A stretch of DNA of 64,000 nt from Pseudomonas parakoreensis (GCF_021602155.1 NZ_BQHY01000002.1:124001-188000); one strand, 5' to 3'; counted from the stretch's first letter, positions 40,617 through 49,674 are shown. The notes: generated by a model from the letters alone, not told the origin. A program made the numbers and translations.

Positions 40617-40645
40617 ATTATATAGTTAGGTAACTACCTAGTTAA
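40617..40645 (-). promoter_or_regulatory. gcd promoter with operator-like palindrome in the spacer
   Basis: On the minus strand, TTAACT (-35, 40640-40645) and a perfect TATAAT (-10, 40617-40622) are 17 bases apart. The spacer holds AGGTAGTTACCT (plus-strand AGGTAACTACCT, 40628-40639), an inverted repeat of AGGTA/TACCT with two bases between. A protein binding there would block RNA polymerase, so glucose dehydrogenase is probably under a repressor. The motif resembles MarR-type operators, but the repressor is not identified. The ATG at 40587 is about 22 bases after the predicted start. Confidence 0.65.
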
Positions 40646-40953
40646 ATCACTAATTCAGAATGAAGCATAGATCAACGCGGCTACGCGGGTTTGCGGGCAG
40701 TCCTGAGCGCTCACGGGACCGGCAAGGGCTGATCGAGCGTGAGGCAAGTCGCAATTACGTCTGGTTAAATGGGATTTTTGACAGGTATCAATCAACAGGA
40801 GGGAGAGTGAATCGATAAACGCCGATTCGACGTGCCAGTCATCAACCGACGTACGGCTGCTGCCGTTTCGACTCACGAGAACGAATGCTCAGAAAGGACA
40901 ACACGCCTGGCAGGCACTGAGATCAGTGGGCGTGCAAAACTGTAGAAATGACG
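40646..40953. other. Intergenic stretch beyond the gcd promoter
   Basis: I see no gene in these 308 bases between gcd and the end of the LysR gene. No terminator with a T-run is evident for the LysR gene. Confidence 0.4.
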
Positions 40954-41835
40954 TCAGACGTCCTTGAATTCCTCTACGAGCAGCTCCGCAAATTTTTCTT
41001 TTGCTCGATGAGGTCCACTGTTTTTATTCCATATAAAATAATTCTGTATTGGGTGCAGGTCGTCAAATACATGGCCGCTTATGTCACCGATCCTGCGAAA
41101 CTGTTCAAAAACGCCTCTGGGCACTAACGAAACACCCGCTCTTGAGCTGACACACCCAAGAATGGTGCCGTAACTGGCGATGCTTGTTACAGGACTAACA
41201 ACACCATGCGCTTGCAGCCAGTTTTCCATCGCCTTTCTATAAGGACAGCCTTCAGGCCACATGAATATATCTGTGCCACTCAAGTCCTGCGGATTATGCA
41301 CGTGCCCCGCAGCTGAAGAGGCAATCAATACCAGTTCTTCCATGTAGATTTCGATACTTTCAATATCAGGATGATCCTGATTGACAGCAATGATGGCGCC
41401 GTCGAGTTTATGATCAACCACATCATTCAATAACTGCGACCAGTCACCTGTGCTGAACTGCATTTGCACAGACGGATAGAGTTGATGAAACTTTGAGAGC
41501 AACTTGGGCAGTCTGCCGGTGGCCGATGACTCTATTGCCCCGATCTTCAAGAGTCCTGACGGCGCCGCCGCAGGATCGAGCGCTCTTTGTGATTCCTGGC
41601 ACAAAGACAGGATTTTGTTTGCATACCCAAGAAATAATCTACCGGAAGGGCTGATAACAAGCCCTCGGCCTTTCCTGATAAACAAAGATACCCCAAGTTC
41701 TTTTTCCAGAAGTTTGATCCTGTTGGTAATGTTGGACGGCACACAGTGCAGTAATTCAGAGGCGCGAATGATACTTCCGTGATCCGCTACAGTCTTGAAC
41801 ATAGTAAGTTGAGAAAGCTCCATGCTATTGCTCAC
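40954..41835 (-). CDS. LysR family transcriptional regulator, AT-richer
   Basis: A regulator of 293 residues. MELSQLTMFKTVADHGSIIR, then ASELLHCVPSNITNRIKLLE and KGRGLVISPSGRLFLGYANK give the DNA-binding domain; GLLKIGAIESSATGRLPKLL starts the effector domain. It reads like the PecT/LrhA-type or YofA-like group. Codon use and base composition are visibly AT-richer than neighbours, as in the TauE gene beside it, so the pair may have been acquired together. Start 41835 (MSNSMELSQ) or 41823. Divergent from the TauE gene, which it probably controls. Confidence 0.88.
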   Translation of the reverse strand: MSNSMELSQLTMFKTVADHGSIIRASELLHCVPSNITNRIKLLEKELGVSLFIRKGRGLVISPSGRLFLGYANKILSLCQESQRALDPAAAPSGLLKIGAIESSATGRLPKLLSKFHQLYPSVQMQFSTGDWSQLLNDVVDHKLDGAIIAVNQDHPDIESIEIYMEELVLIASSAAGHVHNPQDLSGTDIFMWPEGCPYRKAMENWLQAHGVVSPVTSIASYGTILGCVSSRAGVSLVPRGVFEQFRRIGDISGHVFDDLHPIQNYFIWNKNSGPHRAKEKFAELLVEEFKDV

Positions 41836-41860
41836 TTATGATGAATGGTTTGATCACTAT

Positions 41861-41889
41861 AAGTCACTTGTTGAAACCCATCAAGTCAC
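41861..41889. promoter_or_regulatory. AAGTCAC direct repeats between LysR and TauE genes
   Basis: AAGTCAC occurs at 41861-41867 and again at 41883-41889, 22 bases (two helical turns) apart, in the 170-base divergent intergenic region. A LysR tetramer binding the same face of DNA is a fitting reading. Not tested. Confidence 0.35.
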
Positions 41890-42005
41890 CTATTTTTCAA
41901 AGTCTGATCTGATTGTTGAAATTTAAATCAGCGGGTTAGCGGGAAATAATCCGGAGATTTTCATGTTGCTTTGCGAAGAGTTTCAGTCCCGAAAGGATCT
42001 CCTGA

Positions 42006-42773
42006 ATGGATTTTGAACAAGCGTTGTTCGCTTTAGGCTTTTTTGCATTCTGTGGTGGTTTGATAGATGCAGCGGTAGGTGGTGGCGGGCTTGTACAGCT
42101 GCCAGCACTTTTGCATGCGCTTCCTCAATATAATTTGGCAACCGTATTTGGAACCAATAAGCTGGCGGTTCTTGCGGGCAATCTTTCTTCGATATACAGC
42201 TATACCAAAAGAATAAAAATTGTCTGGAAACTGATGCTGCCCACCATGCTGTCAGCATTCGTTTTTGCGTTCATTGGCGCGTTTTCCGTGTCAATCGTTC
42301 CCAAAAAAATCATGGAATTCGTTGTTTTTTTTGTTTTGATAGCGATGGCGATCTATACATTCGCGGCAAAAAGATTAGGCCTGATCAGCACTGAATTTCA
42401 TTGCGGAACAAAGGAAATTGCGTGGGGCATTTTTTTTGGTGGCTTGATTGGTTTTTATGACGGCGTCTTCGGTCCGGGTAGCGGTAGCCTTCTGCTATTC
42501 ATTTTCGTCAAATATTTTGGCTTTGATTTTTTAAATGCCTCCGCCTCCGCAAAGCTGGTCAATCTGGGCACGTTCTGCGCGGCGCTCATGTTTTTTGTAC
42601 CAACGGGAAATGTTCTGTGGGCGGTAGGTGGCGTCGTAGCACTGTGCAATATTGCCGGCTCCCTGACTGGAGTTTTTCTCGCACTGCGGTATGGCAGTGG
42701 CTTTATTCGGATCTTTTTCCTGATTCTGCTGGTTTTCCTGATTGGCAGAATGGGGCTGTCTCTATTTTCATAG
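42006..42773 (+). CDS. TauE/SafE family sulfite or organosulfur-anion exporter
   Basis: A membrane protein of 255 residues with about eight helices. FGTNKLAVLAGNLSSIYSYT and YDGVFGPGSGSLLLFIFVKY are the paired signature regions of TauE/SafE (DUF81) permeases. Family members export sulfite, sulfoacetate or similar anions. Start 42006 follows AGGATCTCCTGA. AT-richer than its surroundings, like its LysR partner. Substrate not visible; no desulfonation gene lies beside it. Confidence 0.87.
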   Translation: MDFEQALFALGFFAFCGGLIDAAVGGGGLVQLPALLHALPQYNLATVFGTNKLAVLAGNLSSIYSYTKRIKIVWKLMLPTMLSAFVFAFIGAFSVSIVPKKIMEFVVFFVLIAMAIYTFAAKRLGLISTEFHCGTKEIAWGIFFGGLIGFYDGVFGPGSGSLLLFIFVKYFGFDFLNASASAKLVNLGTFCAALMFFVPTGNVLWAVGGVVALCNIAGSLTGVFLALRYGSGFIRIFFLILLVFLIGRMGLSLFS

Positions 42774-42824
42774 ATGAAATCCAGCCCCTTCAGCACTCCA
42801 ATGAACATTGGCTGTTGCGCTTGA

Positions 42825-43271
42825 TCACCCACGGTTGTTGCGCAAAATCGAGAAATTCAACGCCGCTGCCACACACAACCAGGCCAGATAAGGAAACAGG
42901 ATCAGCCCGGTGATCACATCCAGGCGCATCGCCAGAAATACCATTGCCGCGACTACCAGCCACAACACCAACAGAATCACCATGGCGGCCAACACCTGAT
43001 GCGCGCCGAAGAACACCGGCGTCCACAGTGTGTTCAAGGCGATCTGCGCGGCCCACAGCGCCAACACGGTCTGACTGCCGGGAATCAGGCTCAAGCGATA
43101 ACCGGCCCAGGCCAGCAATAGATAGATAATCGTCCAGGCCACCGGAAACGCCCAATTGGGTGGGGTAAATCCGGGTTTATTCAGCCCTTCGTACCATGGC
43201 CCGGGTTTGAAAATCACCCCGGTACTCGCTGCAGCGCCGCACGCAATCAGGAAAATCAGAAACGTCACCAT
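42825..43271 (-). CDS. tspO: TspO/MBR family protein
   Basis: A five-helix protein of 148 residues. PGPWYEGLNKPGFTPPNWAF, then PVAWTIIYLLLAWAGYRL, AQIALNTLWTPVFFGAHQVL and FPYLAWLCVAAALNFSILRN match TspO family signatures. These proteins bind porphyrins and steroids and sense oxygen or light-related stress. It is last in the folE-photolyase direction, 56 bases after the hybrid kinase gene. Confidence 0.93.
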   Translation of the reverse strand: MVTFLIFLIACGAAASTGVIFKPGPWYEGLNKPGFTPPNWAFPVAWTIIYLLLAWAGYRLSLIPGSQTVLALWAAQIALNTLWTPVFFGAHQVLAAMVILLVLWLVVAAMVFLAMRLDVITGLILFPYLAWLCVAAALNFSILRNNRG

Positions 43272-43327
43272 GTATCACTCCTTGGCCGCAGCCATTCTCT
43301 CTAGATTCATACCGCCGCAACGGTCGC

Positions 43328-45517
43328 TCATTCGGATTTCATCGCCAGCAGGTCACTGACCCGCGCCACCAGCGTGTCGACGGCAAACGGCTTGGTCAGC
43401 ACCTGCATGTCCGGGCCCAATTGACCGGCACCAATCACCGCGTTTTCCGCGTAGCCGGTAATGAACAGGGTCTTCAGGTTCTGGCGGATTTCCCGGCCGG
43501 CGTCGGCCAGCTGCCGACCGTTCATGCCACCCGGCAAGCCGACGTCGGTGATCAGCAAGTCGATGTGAATGTCCGAGCGCAACATCTTCAGCCCGACCAC
43601 GCTGTCAGCGGCCTCTATCAAGGTGTAGCCGAGATCGCCGAGCACGTCAGTCAGCAACGCACGCACCGTAGGCTCGTCGTCTACCACCAGAATGGTCTCG
43701 CCTGCCTTGGGCAAGGCGGCCGGCGCGTTGTCCTTGTGATCCTGATTCGGCACCGGTTCGCCATGATAGCGAGGCAGATAAATGCACATTTCGGTGCCCC
43801 GGCCGACCTGCGAATGCACACGCACCTGGCCGCCGGATTGCTTGGCGAAACCATAGATCATCGACAGTCCCAGCCCCGTGCCCTGGCCCAGCGGTTTGGT
43901 GGTGAAGAACGGGTCGAAGGCCTTGGCGATGACATCGGCGGTCATGCCGGTGCCGGTATCGGTCACGCACAGGCACAGGTATTCGCCCTCTGGCATGTCC
44001 AGGGTGCGCGCGGTCTCGCAGTCCAGCGTGCGGTTGGCGGTTTCGATGGTGATGCGCCCACCGTCCGGCATCGCATCGCGCGCGTTGATGCACAGGTTGA
44101 GCAGAGCATTCTCCAACTGACTGGCATCCACCAGCGTTGGCCAAAGCCCCGGCGCGGCGCGGGTTTCCAGGACGATGCTGGGGCCTACCGTACGCTGGAT
44201 CAGTTCGGTCATGCCGGTCATCAGCGTGTTGACGTCGGTGGGACGCGGGTCGAGGGTCTGGCGTCGGGAGAACGCCAGCAGCCGGTGGGTCAGGGCGGCG
44301 GCACGCTTGACCGCGCCCTGGGCGGTCATCATGTATTTGTCGACTTCATTCAGTCGTCCCTGGCTGATGCGTGCGCCCATCAACTCCAGTGCGCCAGAAA
44401 TGCCGGCCAAGAGATTATTGAAGTCATGCGCCAAGCCCCCGGTCAGTTGGCCGACGGCTTCCATTTTCTGTGACTGACGGAGTTTCTCTTCGGCTTGCAT
44501 CAGCTCTGCAGTGCGCGATGAAACGCGCTGCTCCAACGTATCGTTGAGCGCGCGCAACGCGGCGATGGCGCGGTCGCGCTCCGCTTCGACATTGCGTCGC
44601 TCCTCGACATCGATCAGTACACCGGGAAAGCGCAGCGGCGTTCCATCATCAGCACATTCAACCCGGCCGTTGGCCTCGATCCACTGGTACTTGCCGTCCG
44701 TGCGACGCACGCGGTACTGATGGGAGTAGGCGCCACCGCGGCCGATGGCTTCGTTGATCGCGCTGGTCAGTCCATCGCGGTCTTCGGGATGCACGGTCAC
44801 CATCACTTGTTCGAGGCTGAGCCCTTCGCGGCCCAGCGCCGGGTCGAGGTCAAACACCCGAGCAAAAGCTTCGTCCACGGCAAAGCGGTCGGTGAGCAAG
44901 TCCCAGTGCCAGGTGCCGATAATGGCCCCGGCGGCGAGCGCCAGTTGCACACGTTCGACGTTCTCCCGTGCCAGCGCTTCACTGGCACGCAAACGCTCCT
45001 CGGCGTCGCGCCGCTGGGTGACGTCGTTGAACAGAATGGCGATCTGCCGGTCGGCCGGATCGCCGACACGCACGGCGCGCACGTCGAACCAGCGCTCGAA
45101 GGTGTTGGCGTAATTCTCGAAGTTCGCCGGTTCCCCGGTCTTGGCCACATGGCCGTAGGTTTCAAACCAGAAGCTTTCCAGATTGGGCGCGAACTCGGTC
45201 ACCCATTTGCCGCGCAGGTTGACGCCGCACTGGTGTTCGAACGCCGGATTGGCTTCGACGAAGTAGTAATCGACCGGCTTATCGTTAGCGTCGAACTTGA
45301 CCTTGACGATGGCAAACGCCGATTCGATGGTTTCCAGAATGGTGATGAAGCGAGCCTCGCTGCGGGCGAGTGCGTCCCGACTGGCTTGCAGTTGCGCCGC
45401 CATGTCGCGCTCGAGGTCAACGTCCTGTGTGTCGACCTGAGTGCTTTGAAGCGCCGCGCGCAATCGCCTGACTTCTGACTCGAGTGCTTCGCGACTAAGG
45501 TGTTCAAGGGTATCCAT
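43328..45517 (-). CDS. Hybrid sensor histidine kinase with two PAS domains and a receiver
   Basis: A protein of 729 residues without membrane helices. Residues about 1-50 form a coiled coil, 52-165 a first PAS domain (TETIESAFAIVKVKFDAN region), 188-308 a second (PAS-type IGTWHWDLLTDRFAVDEAFA; VHPEDRDGL). The histidine-kinase dimerisation domain has His364 in GLAHDFNNLL; the ATP-binding part has INARDAMPDGG, DTGTGM and GLGLSMIYGF. The receiver starts at 608 (ILVVDDEP) with phosphate-accepting Asp658 in LITDVGLPGG and Lys709. No LOV cysteine motif is present. Its signal is unknown. It lies 159 bases after the photolyase gene. Confidence 0.93.
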   Translation of the reverse strand: MDTLEHLSREALESEVRRLRAALQSTQVDTQDVDLERDMAAQLQASRDALARSEARFITILETIESAFAIVKVKFDANDKPVDYYFVEANPAFEHQCGVNLRGKWVTEFAPNLESFWFETYGHVAKTGEPANFENYANTFERWFDVRAVRVGDPADRQIAILFNDVTQRRDAEERLRASEALARENVERVQLALAAGAIIGTWHWDLLTDRFAVDEAFARVFDLDPALGREGLSLEQVMVTVHPEDRDGLTSAINEAIGRGGAYSHQYRVRRTDGKYQWIEANGRVECADDGTPLRFPGVLIDVEERRNVEAERDRAIAALRALNDTLEQRVSSRTAELMQAEEKLRQSQKMEAVGQLTGGLAHDFNNLLAGISGALELMGARISQGRLNEVDKYMMTAQGAVKRAAALTHRLLAFSRRQTLDPRPTDVNTLMTGMTELIQRTVGPSIVLETRAAPGLWPTLVDASQLENALLNLCINARDAMPDGGRITIETANRTLDCETARTLDMPEGEYLCLCVTDTGTGMTADVIAKAFDPFFTTKPLGQGTGLGLSMIYGFAKQSGGQVRVHSQVGRGTEMCIYLPRYHGEPVPNQDHKDNAPAALPKAGETILVVDDEPTVRALLTDVLGDLGYTLIEAADSVVGLKMLRSDIHIDLLITDVGLPGGMNGRQLADAGREIRQNLKTLFITGYAENAVIGAGQLGPDMQVLTKPFAVDTLVARVSDLLAMKSE

Positions 45518-45676
45518 GTGACCTGCTTTGTTGAATGTTCAGGGGCTGGCTGCATAGAGCGCGTAAGCACAACACGAGCAGTGGACATTGCGCTCGCAGA
45601 GGACTCGAGCGCCGATCATCCGTTGACCGGGCGCGTTGTGCTTAAGTTTCACCACCGGCGCAAGCGAGCGCTGATT

Positions 45677-47215
45677 TCAGATCGATTCGCCGTTATCCAG
45701 ACGCGCCAACAGGTTCTGCCCGCGTTGCCACAGCGCCTCCTGTTTGGCTGACGGCATGCGGTCGAGGTTCTTGTACATCATCGCCATGCGCTGATTGCCG
45801 CGCAGCTGCTCACCATGGCGCATCAGAAAATGCCAGTACAACGCATTGAACGGGCAGGCGTTGTCCGCGGTACTTTCGCTGACCTTGTAGGCGCAGCTTC
45901 GGCAGTAGTCGGACATGCGATTGATGTATTGGCCACTGGCGCAATAGGGTTTGGAGCCGAGGTAACCGCCGTCGGCATGCATGACCATGCCCAGCGTGTT
46001 GGGCAGTTCGACCCAGTCGAAGGCGTCCATATAGATCGCCAGGTACCACTCACAGATCTGGCTCGGCGCAATACCGGCGAGCAGGGCGAAATTGCCGGTG
46101 ACCATCAGCCGCTGAATGTGGTGCGCGTAGGCATGCTGCAGACTCTGGCCGATGGCCTGGCGCATGCAGTTCATCTGCGTGGCACCGGTCCAGTAGAACT
46201 CCGGCAGTGCACGGCTGTTGCCGAAGGCGTTGCCCCGTGCGTAGTCCGGCATTTTCAGCCAGTACACGCCGCGCACGTATTCCCGCCAGCCGATCAGTTG
46301 CCGAATGAAGCCTTCGGCGGCATTCAGGGCGATCCTGCCGGCCCAATAGGCCGACTCGACGTCGCTGCACACCTGCCGCAAATCCAGCAGGCCGATATTG
46401 AGCGCGGCGCTGATGCGTGCATGAAACAGGAACGGCTCGTCACTGGCCATGGCGTCCTGATAGTCACCGAAACCCGCCAGGCCATAATCCAGAAAATAGT
46501 CCCACAGCGCCTGCGCGTCGGCATGGGTGACCGGGTAATTGAAATCATCGAGTGCACCGTAGTGCTGACTGAAGCGCGCCTGCACCAGATCCAGCACCTC
46601 GCGGGTGATGGCGTCGTTACTGAAACGGATCGGGTAGGGGGCTTTCACACCTTTGGGCAGGGATTTGCGATTCTCGGCATCGAAGTTCCACGCACCGCCC
46701 ACCGGCGTGCCGTCGCCATTGAGCAGCAAGCGACTCTTGCGGCGCATCTCGCGATAGAAAAACTCCATGCGCAACTGCTTTTTCCCGGCAGCCCAGGCGG
46801 CGAATTCGGCGCGACTGCACAAAAAACGCGAATCGGCGTGCCAACAAACGGGCAGGCCACAATCCTTGATCGATTGTTCCAGGCGCCAGTCACCGCACTC
46901 GGTGACGTGCACTTGCTCGACCTGCAAGCGCTGTTGCCAACGGCGTAATTCCCCCGGCACCGAACCGCTGTTGTGCGGATCATCCAGCGTCACGTATTCG
47001 ACACGGATGCCCTGATCTCGCAACGACTGGGCGAAGTGGCGCATGGCGCTGAAGATCAGGGCAATCTTTTGCGGATGGTGCGGTACATGGCTGGCTTCTT
47101 CCATGACCTCGACCAGCAGCACGGTGTCGCGCTCGCTGTCGAGCGTCTGCAAGGAGGCCAGATCGAACGACAACTGGTCGCCCAGCACTAGGCACAACCG
47201 ACGATTCGGGTTCAT
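45677..47215 (-). CDS. Iron-sulfur photolyase / cryptochrome (FeS-BCP, PhrB type)
   Basis: A protein of 512 residues. LCLVLGDQLSFDLASLQTLD is the N-terminal half of the Rossmann domain typical of PhrB-like photolyases rather than class I. Cys350, Cys438, Cys441 and Cys454 stand exactly where Agrobacterium PhrB, as I recall it, places its four [4Fe-4S] ligands (QMNCMRQ; SDYCRSCAYK; DNACPFN). The FAD-site region is NTLGMVMHADGGYLGSKPY. Members repair (6-4) photoproducts in light or act as light sensors. It lies in a same-direction set with folE, which can feed pterin cofactors, so light repair or light sensing is supported by context. Confidence 0.93.
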   Translation of the reverse strand: MNPNRRLCLVLGDQLSFDLASLQTLDSERDTVLLVEVMEEASHVPHHPQKIALIFSAMRHFAQSLRDQGIRVEYVTLDDPHNSGSVPGELRRWQQRLQVEQVHVTECGDWRLEQSIKDCGLPVCWHADSRFLCSRAEFAAWAAGKKQLRMEFFYREMRRKSRLLLNGDGTPVGGAWNFDAENRKSLPKGVKAPYPIRFSNDAITREVLDLVQARFSQHYGALDDFNYPVTHADAQALWDYFLDYGLAGFGDYQDAMASDEPFLFHARISAALNIGLLDLRQVCSDVESAYWAGRIALNAAEGFIRQLIGWREYVRGVYWLKMPDYARGNAFGNSRALPEFYWTGATQMNCMRQAIGQSLQHAYAHHIQRLMVTGNFALLAGIAPSQICEWYLAIYMDAFDWVELPNTLGMVMHADGGYLGSKPYCASGQYINRMSDYCRSCAYKVSESTADNACPFNALYWHFLMRHGEQLRGNQRMAMMYKNLDRMPSAKQEALWQRGQNLLARLDNGESI

Positions 47216-47240
47216 TCAGTGCAGTCCGGCAGGATTCGTT

Positions 47241-47546
47241 TCATAACGGCGCGGCCAGCGAAAACGGAATGCGCAGCTCTTCGACCGGCCCGGTATCACG
47301 GCCACACATTTCGTCGTGCACGCATTGCTGCACCAGCACGCATGGGAATGCCGGCACGGTCTGCAACAAGTCACGCAGATGGGTGATTGAACGCAGGTGC
47401 ATCGGTTTGGCCGCGTCGTCGAGCAAGGTGAACTGACCGTGATCCAGGCGAACCCGGGCCAGATAAAAACCACCTTCAAGCGACAGCAACTCCAGCTCAC
47501 GAATTTCGCTGTTGGCCGCGCGTTCGGTCAGGGTTTGCAGATTCAT
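47241..47546 (-). CDS. DUF6482 family small protein
   Basis: A protein of 101 residues. MNLQTLTERAANSEIRELEL, LLSLEGGFYLARVRLDHGQF and HLRSITHLRDLLQTVPAFPC are recognisable from the small DUF6482 family as I remember it. The function is unknown; it is acidic, without signal peptide. It lies 14 bases after the SDR and 25 bases before the photolyase gene, so it is translated with them. Confidence 0.75.
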   Translation of the reverse strand: MNLQTLTERAANSEIRELELLSLEGGFYLARVRLDHGQFTLLDDAAKPMHLRSITHLRDLLQTVPAFPCVLVQQCVHDEMCGRDTGPVEELRIPFSLAAPL

Positions 47547-47560
47547 GCTTCACTCCTTGC

Positions 47561-48271
47561 CTACCAGGGCAGGCGTTGTCCATCGTAGGCAAAGAACTGG
47601 CCGCTGTCGGCCGGCGTCAACTGGTCAATCAGGTTCAGTAGCTGTTCAGCGGCAACGTCCGCAGGGCGGGCGCTGGATGCCCCGCGAAAAGGTTGCGACA
47701 ACCCCGACACGACCGTGCCCGGGTGCAGACTCAGCAAGCGGCTTTGCGGGCGGGTGCGGGCCAGTTCGATCGCTGCGGTCTTGATCAGCATGTTCAGCGC
47801 CGCCTTGGAGGCGCGATAGGCGTACCAGCCGCCCAATCGGTTGTCGCCGATGCTTCCGACCTTGGCCGAGAGCAGCGCCATCGCCCCTTGGGGATCAAGC
47901 AACGGCAGAAAATGCCGCAACACCATCGCCGGCCCCAGCGTGTTCACTTGAAACACGGCTTGCAGCGCTTCGGCTTCGATCGCGCTGTAGCTCTTTTCCG
48001 GCTTGATCCGCTCACGATGCAGCAGGCCGGCAGCGTGCACGATCAACTGATAGGGCGCTTGCGCGGCCAGTTGGGCAGCGGCGCTGGCGATCGATTGCGG
48101 CTGCTCCAGATCCAGCGCTGGAATGGTATGGCGCCCCAGTTCACGAACGCCGGCACAGCGCGGGTCCTGACTGAGCTGCTGGCAAAACGCGCGGCCGATG
48201 GCGCCACTGGCACCGATCACCAGGGCACGATAATCATCGCCCAGGGAGGCCATGCTGAAAGCGCTGTTCAT
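47561..48271 (-). CDS. SDR family protein (C-factor-like)
   Basis: An SDR of 236 residues. ALVIGASGAIGRAFCQQLSQ, then VHAAGLLHRERIKPEKSYSA, Ser in MALLSAKVGSIGDNRLG and Tyr/Lys in YAYRASKAALNMLIKTAAIE. HPGTVVSGLSQPFRG is the usual lid. It resembles C-factor-type SDRs that appear in light-responsive operons. The start overlaps the stop of the DUF3833 gene by four bases (ATGA), so the two are translationally coupled. Confidence 0.9.
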   Translation of the reverse strand: MNSAFSMASLGDDYRALVIGASGAIGRAFCQQLSQDPRCAGVRELGRHTIPALDLEQPQSIASAAAQLAAQAPYQLIVHAAGLLHRERIKPEKSYSAIEAEALQAVFQVNTLGPAMVLRHFLPLLDPQGAMALLSAKVGSIGDNRLGGWYAYRASKAALNMLIKTAAIELARTRPQSRLLSLHPGTVVSGLSQPFRGASSARPADVAAEQLLNLIDQLTPADSGQFFAYDGQRLPW

Positions 48272-48810
48272 TGGCTGACTCCGGCACCCTGACGGCGGAA
48301 GAACAAGGTCACCTGGCCGACTTCAACCCCGAGCTTGGACATGCGGGTGCGATTGATCAGCGTGTCCTCGTCCATCTGGTACATCCAGTCGTCCATGCTC
48401 ATTTCATAGGTCGAGCCATCAACCGGCAGGTTCAGGCGATACCGCCAGTGCAGCGCATTGCCGGCCACCTGACCTATGGCGACGCCCACTACATCACCCG
48501 CGCGCCCGCTCCAGCGTCCCTGGCCTTCGGGCGTCAGGGTCCAGACGCGGCGCTGGCGCGTACCGTCGCTGTACAGGAAGTGCTCATCAAGAATCAGGTT
48601 GTCACCTTCACGATGGCTGACGATGTTGACCTCGAAGCGCTTGACCACTTCCCCGGAACGCTTCTGGAACATCCCCCAGGCTTTCACCGGTTGGCTGAAA
48701 AAACGCTGCAGATCCAACGCCGGTTGCTGATCGGCGTAGCGACTGACATCCACGCTGCCGCAGCTCGCAACGCCGAGTATCAGAGCCAGCAAGAGCACAA
48801 TTCGGGTCAT
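48268..48810 (-). CDS. DUF3833 family lipoprotein
   Basis: A protein of 180 residues. The N-terminus MTRIVLLLALILGVASCGSV ends in a lipobox (GVASC), so it is a lipid-anchored envelope protein. QRFFSQPVKAWGMFQKRSGE, DEHFLYSDGTRQRRVWTLTP and MSMDDWMYQMDEDTLINRTR are the conserved DUF3833 segments. Function unknown. AGGGAGAACGTCA precedes 48810; upstream extension to 48903 is not needed. Four-base overlap with the SDR gene. Confidence 0.85.
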   Translation of the reverse strand: MTRIVLLLALILGVASCGSVDVSRYADQQPALDLQRFFSQPVKAWGMFQKRSGEVVKRFEVNIVSHREGDNLILDEHFLYSDGTRQRRVWTLTPEGQGRWSGRAGDVVGVAIGQVAGNALHWRYRLNLPVDGSTYEMSMDDWMYQMDEDTLINRTRMSKLGVEVGQVTLFFRRQGAGVSQ

Positions 48811-48916
48811 TGACGTTCTCCCTGAAGGCACAGGCAGGTGGGTGAAATTGGAAAGATCGTGCTTATACAGCCCACTTTCGCTGTACAGGTTTATCGCACC
48901 CATCGAGGGTCGAACA

Positions 48917-49477
48917 TCAACTTCGCCGCCCGATCAGTTGCAGGAACTCCTGACGCGTGGTGGTGCTGTCACGAAACGCGCCGAGCATCACCGAGGAAGT
49001 CATGATCGAATTCTGCTTTTCAACGCCGCGCATCATCATGCACATGTGCCTGGCCTCGATGACCACGGCCACGCCAGCGGCATCGGTGATCTGCTGGATG
49101 GCCTCGGCAATTTGCCGGGTGAGGTTTTCCTGGATCTGCAGGCGCCGGGCGAACATGTCCACCACGCGCGCTACTTTCGACAGCCCGAGCACTCTGCCGG
49201 TGGGGATGTACGCCACGTGCGCCTTGCCGATGAAAGGCAGCATGTGGTGCTCACACAAGGAATAGAGCTCGATGTCACTGACGATGACCATCTCATCGCT
49301 TTGCGATTCGAACAGTGCGCCGTTGGTGACGTCTTCCAGGCTCATCGTGTAGCCGTTGCACAGATACTGCATCGCTTTGGCCGCACGTTTGGGCGTGTCG
49401 AGCAGACCTTCACGTTCGGGGTTTTCCCCGACGCCGACGAGAATTTCACGGTAATGGCTGGCTAGTAGTGGGTTCAT
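48917..49477 (-). CDS. folE: GTP cyclohydrolase I
   Basis: A protein of 186 residues. Signature motifs: [40 protein letters not shown] (Cys and His zinc ligands), [20 protein letters not shown] and [20 protein letters not shown] (second Cys). It converts GTP to dihydroneopterin triphosphate, the first step of folate and pterin synthesis. First gene of the photolyase operon. A dedicated copy here would supply methenyltetrahydrofolate or another pterin as antenna pigment or for light-induced repair; this link is inference. Confidence 0.97.
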   Translation of the reverse strand: MNPLLASHYREILVGVGENPEREGLLDTPKRAAKAMQYLCNGYTMSLEDVTNGALFESQSDEMVIVSDIELYSLCEHHMLPFIGKAHVAYIPTGRVLGLSKVARVVDMFARRLQIQENLTRQIAEAIQQITDAAGVAVVIEARHMCMMMRGVEKQNSIMTSSVMLGAFRDSTTTRQEFLQLIGRRS

Positions 49478-49529
49478 TCAAAGGACTCGCAGCAGTGCTG
49501 TGCGTGAGGGCCAATCCGTAGCGCAAGAG

Positions 49530-49554
49530 TTGTACGAAATTAAGTTCTTTGTAT
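49530..49554. promoter_or_regulatory. TTGTAY direct repeats upstream of folE
   Basis: TTGTAC at 49530-49535 and TTGTAT at 49549-49554 repeat with a 19-base period, 50-80 bases before folE. On the minus strand TTGAGT (-35 like) and TTAATT (-10 like) lie around them with an 18-base spacer, a MerR-type geometry. LitR/CarH-type light repressors are MerR proteins; this is an inference and no such gene lies in the window. Confidence 0.35.
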
Positions 49555-49674
49555 AGGTTTTACTCAAGATAGGCTGAAAAAATCCGCCTGACAATGAATC
49601 GGCAATCTTTTTTATGCAGATGCGAACACCTCACATCGCAGCGTGCGAGGTTGCGCGTTTGGCGCAGAGGGGAA

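Noticed and set aside
43328-45517. Possible LOV photosensor in the hybrid kinase
   Set aside because: The PAS domains lack the flavin-binding cysteine motif (GRNCRFLQ-like), so no LOV photochemistry is expected.
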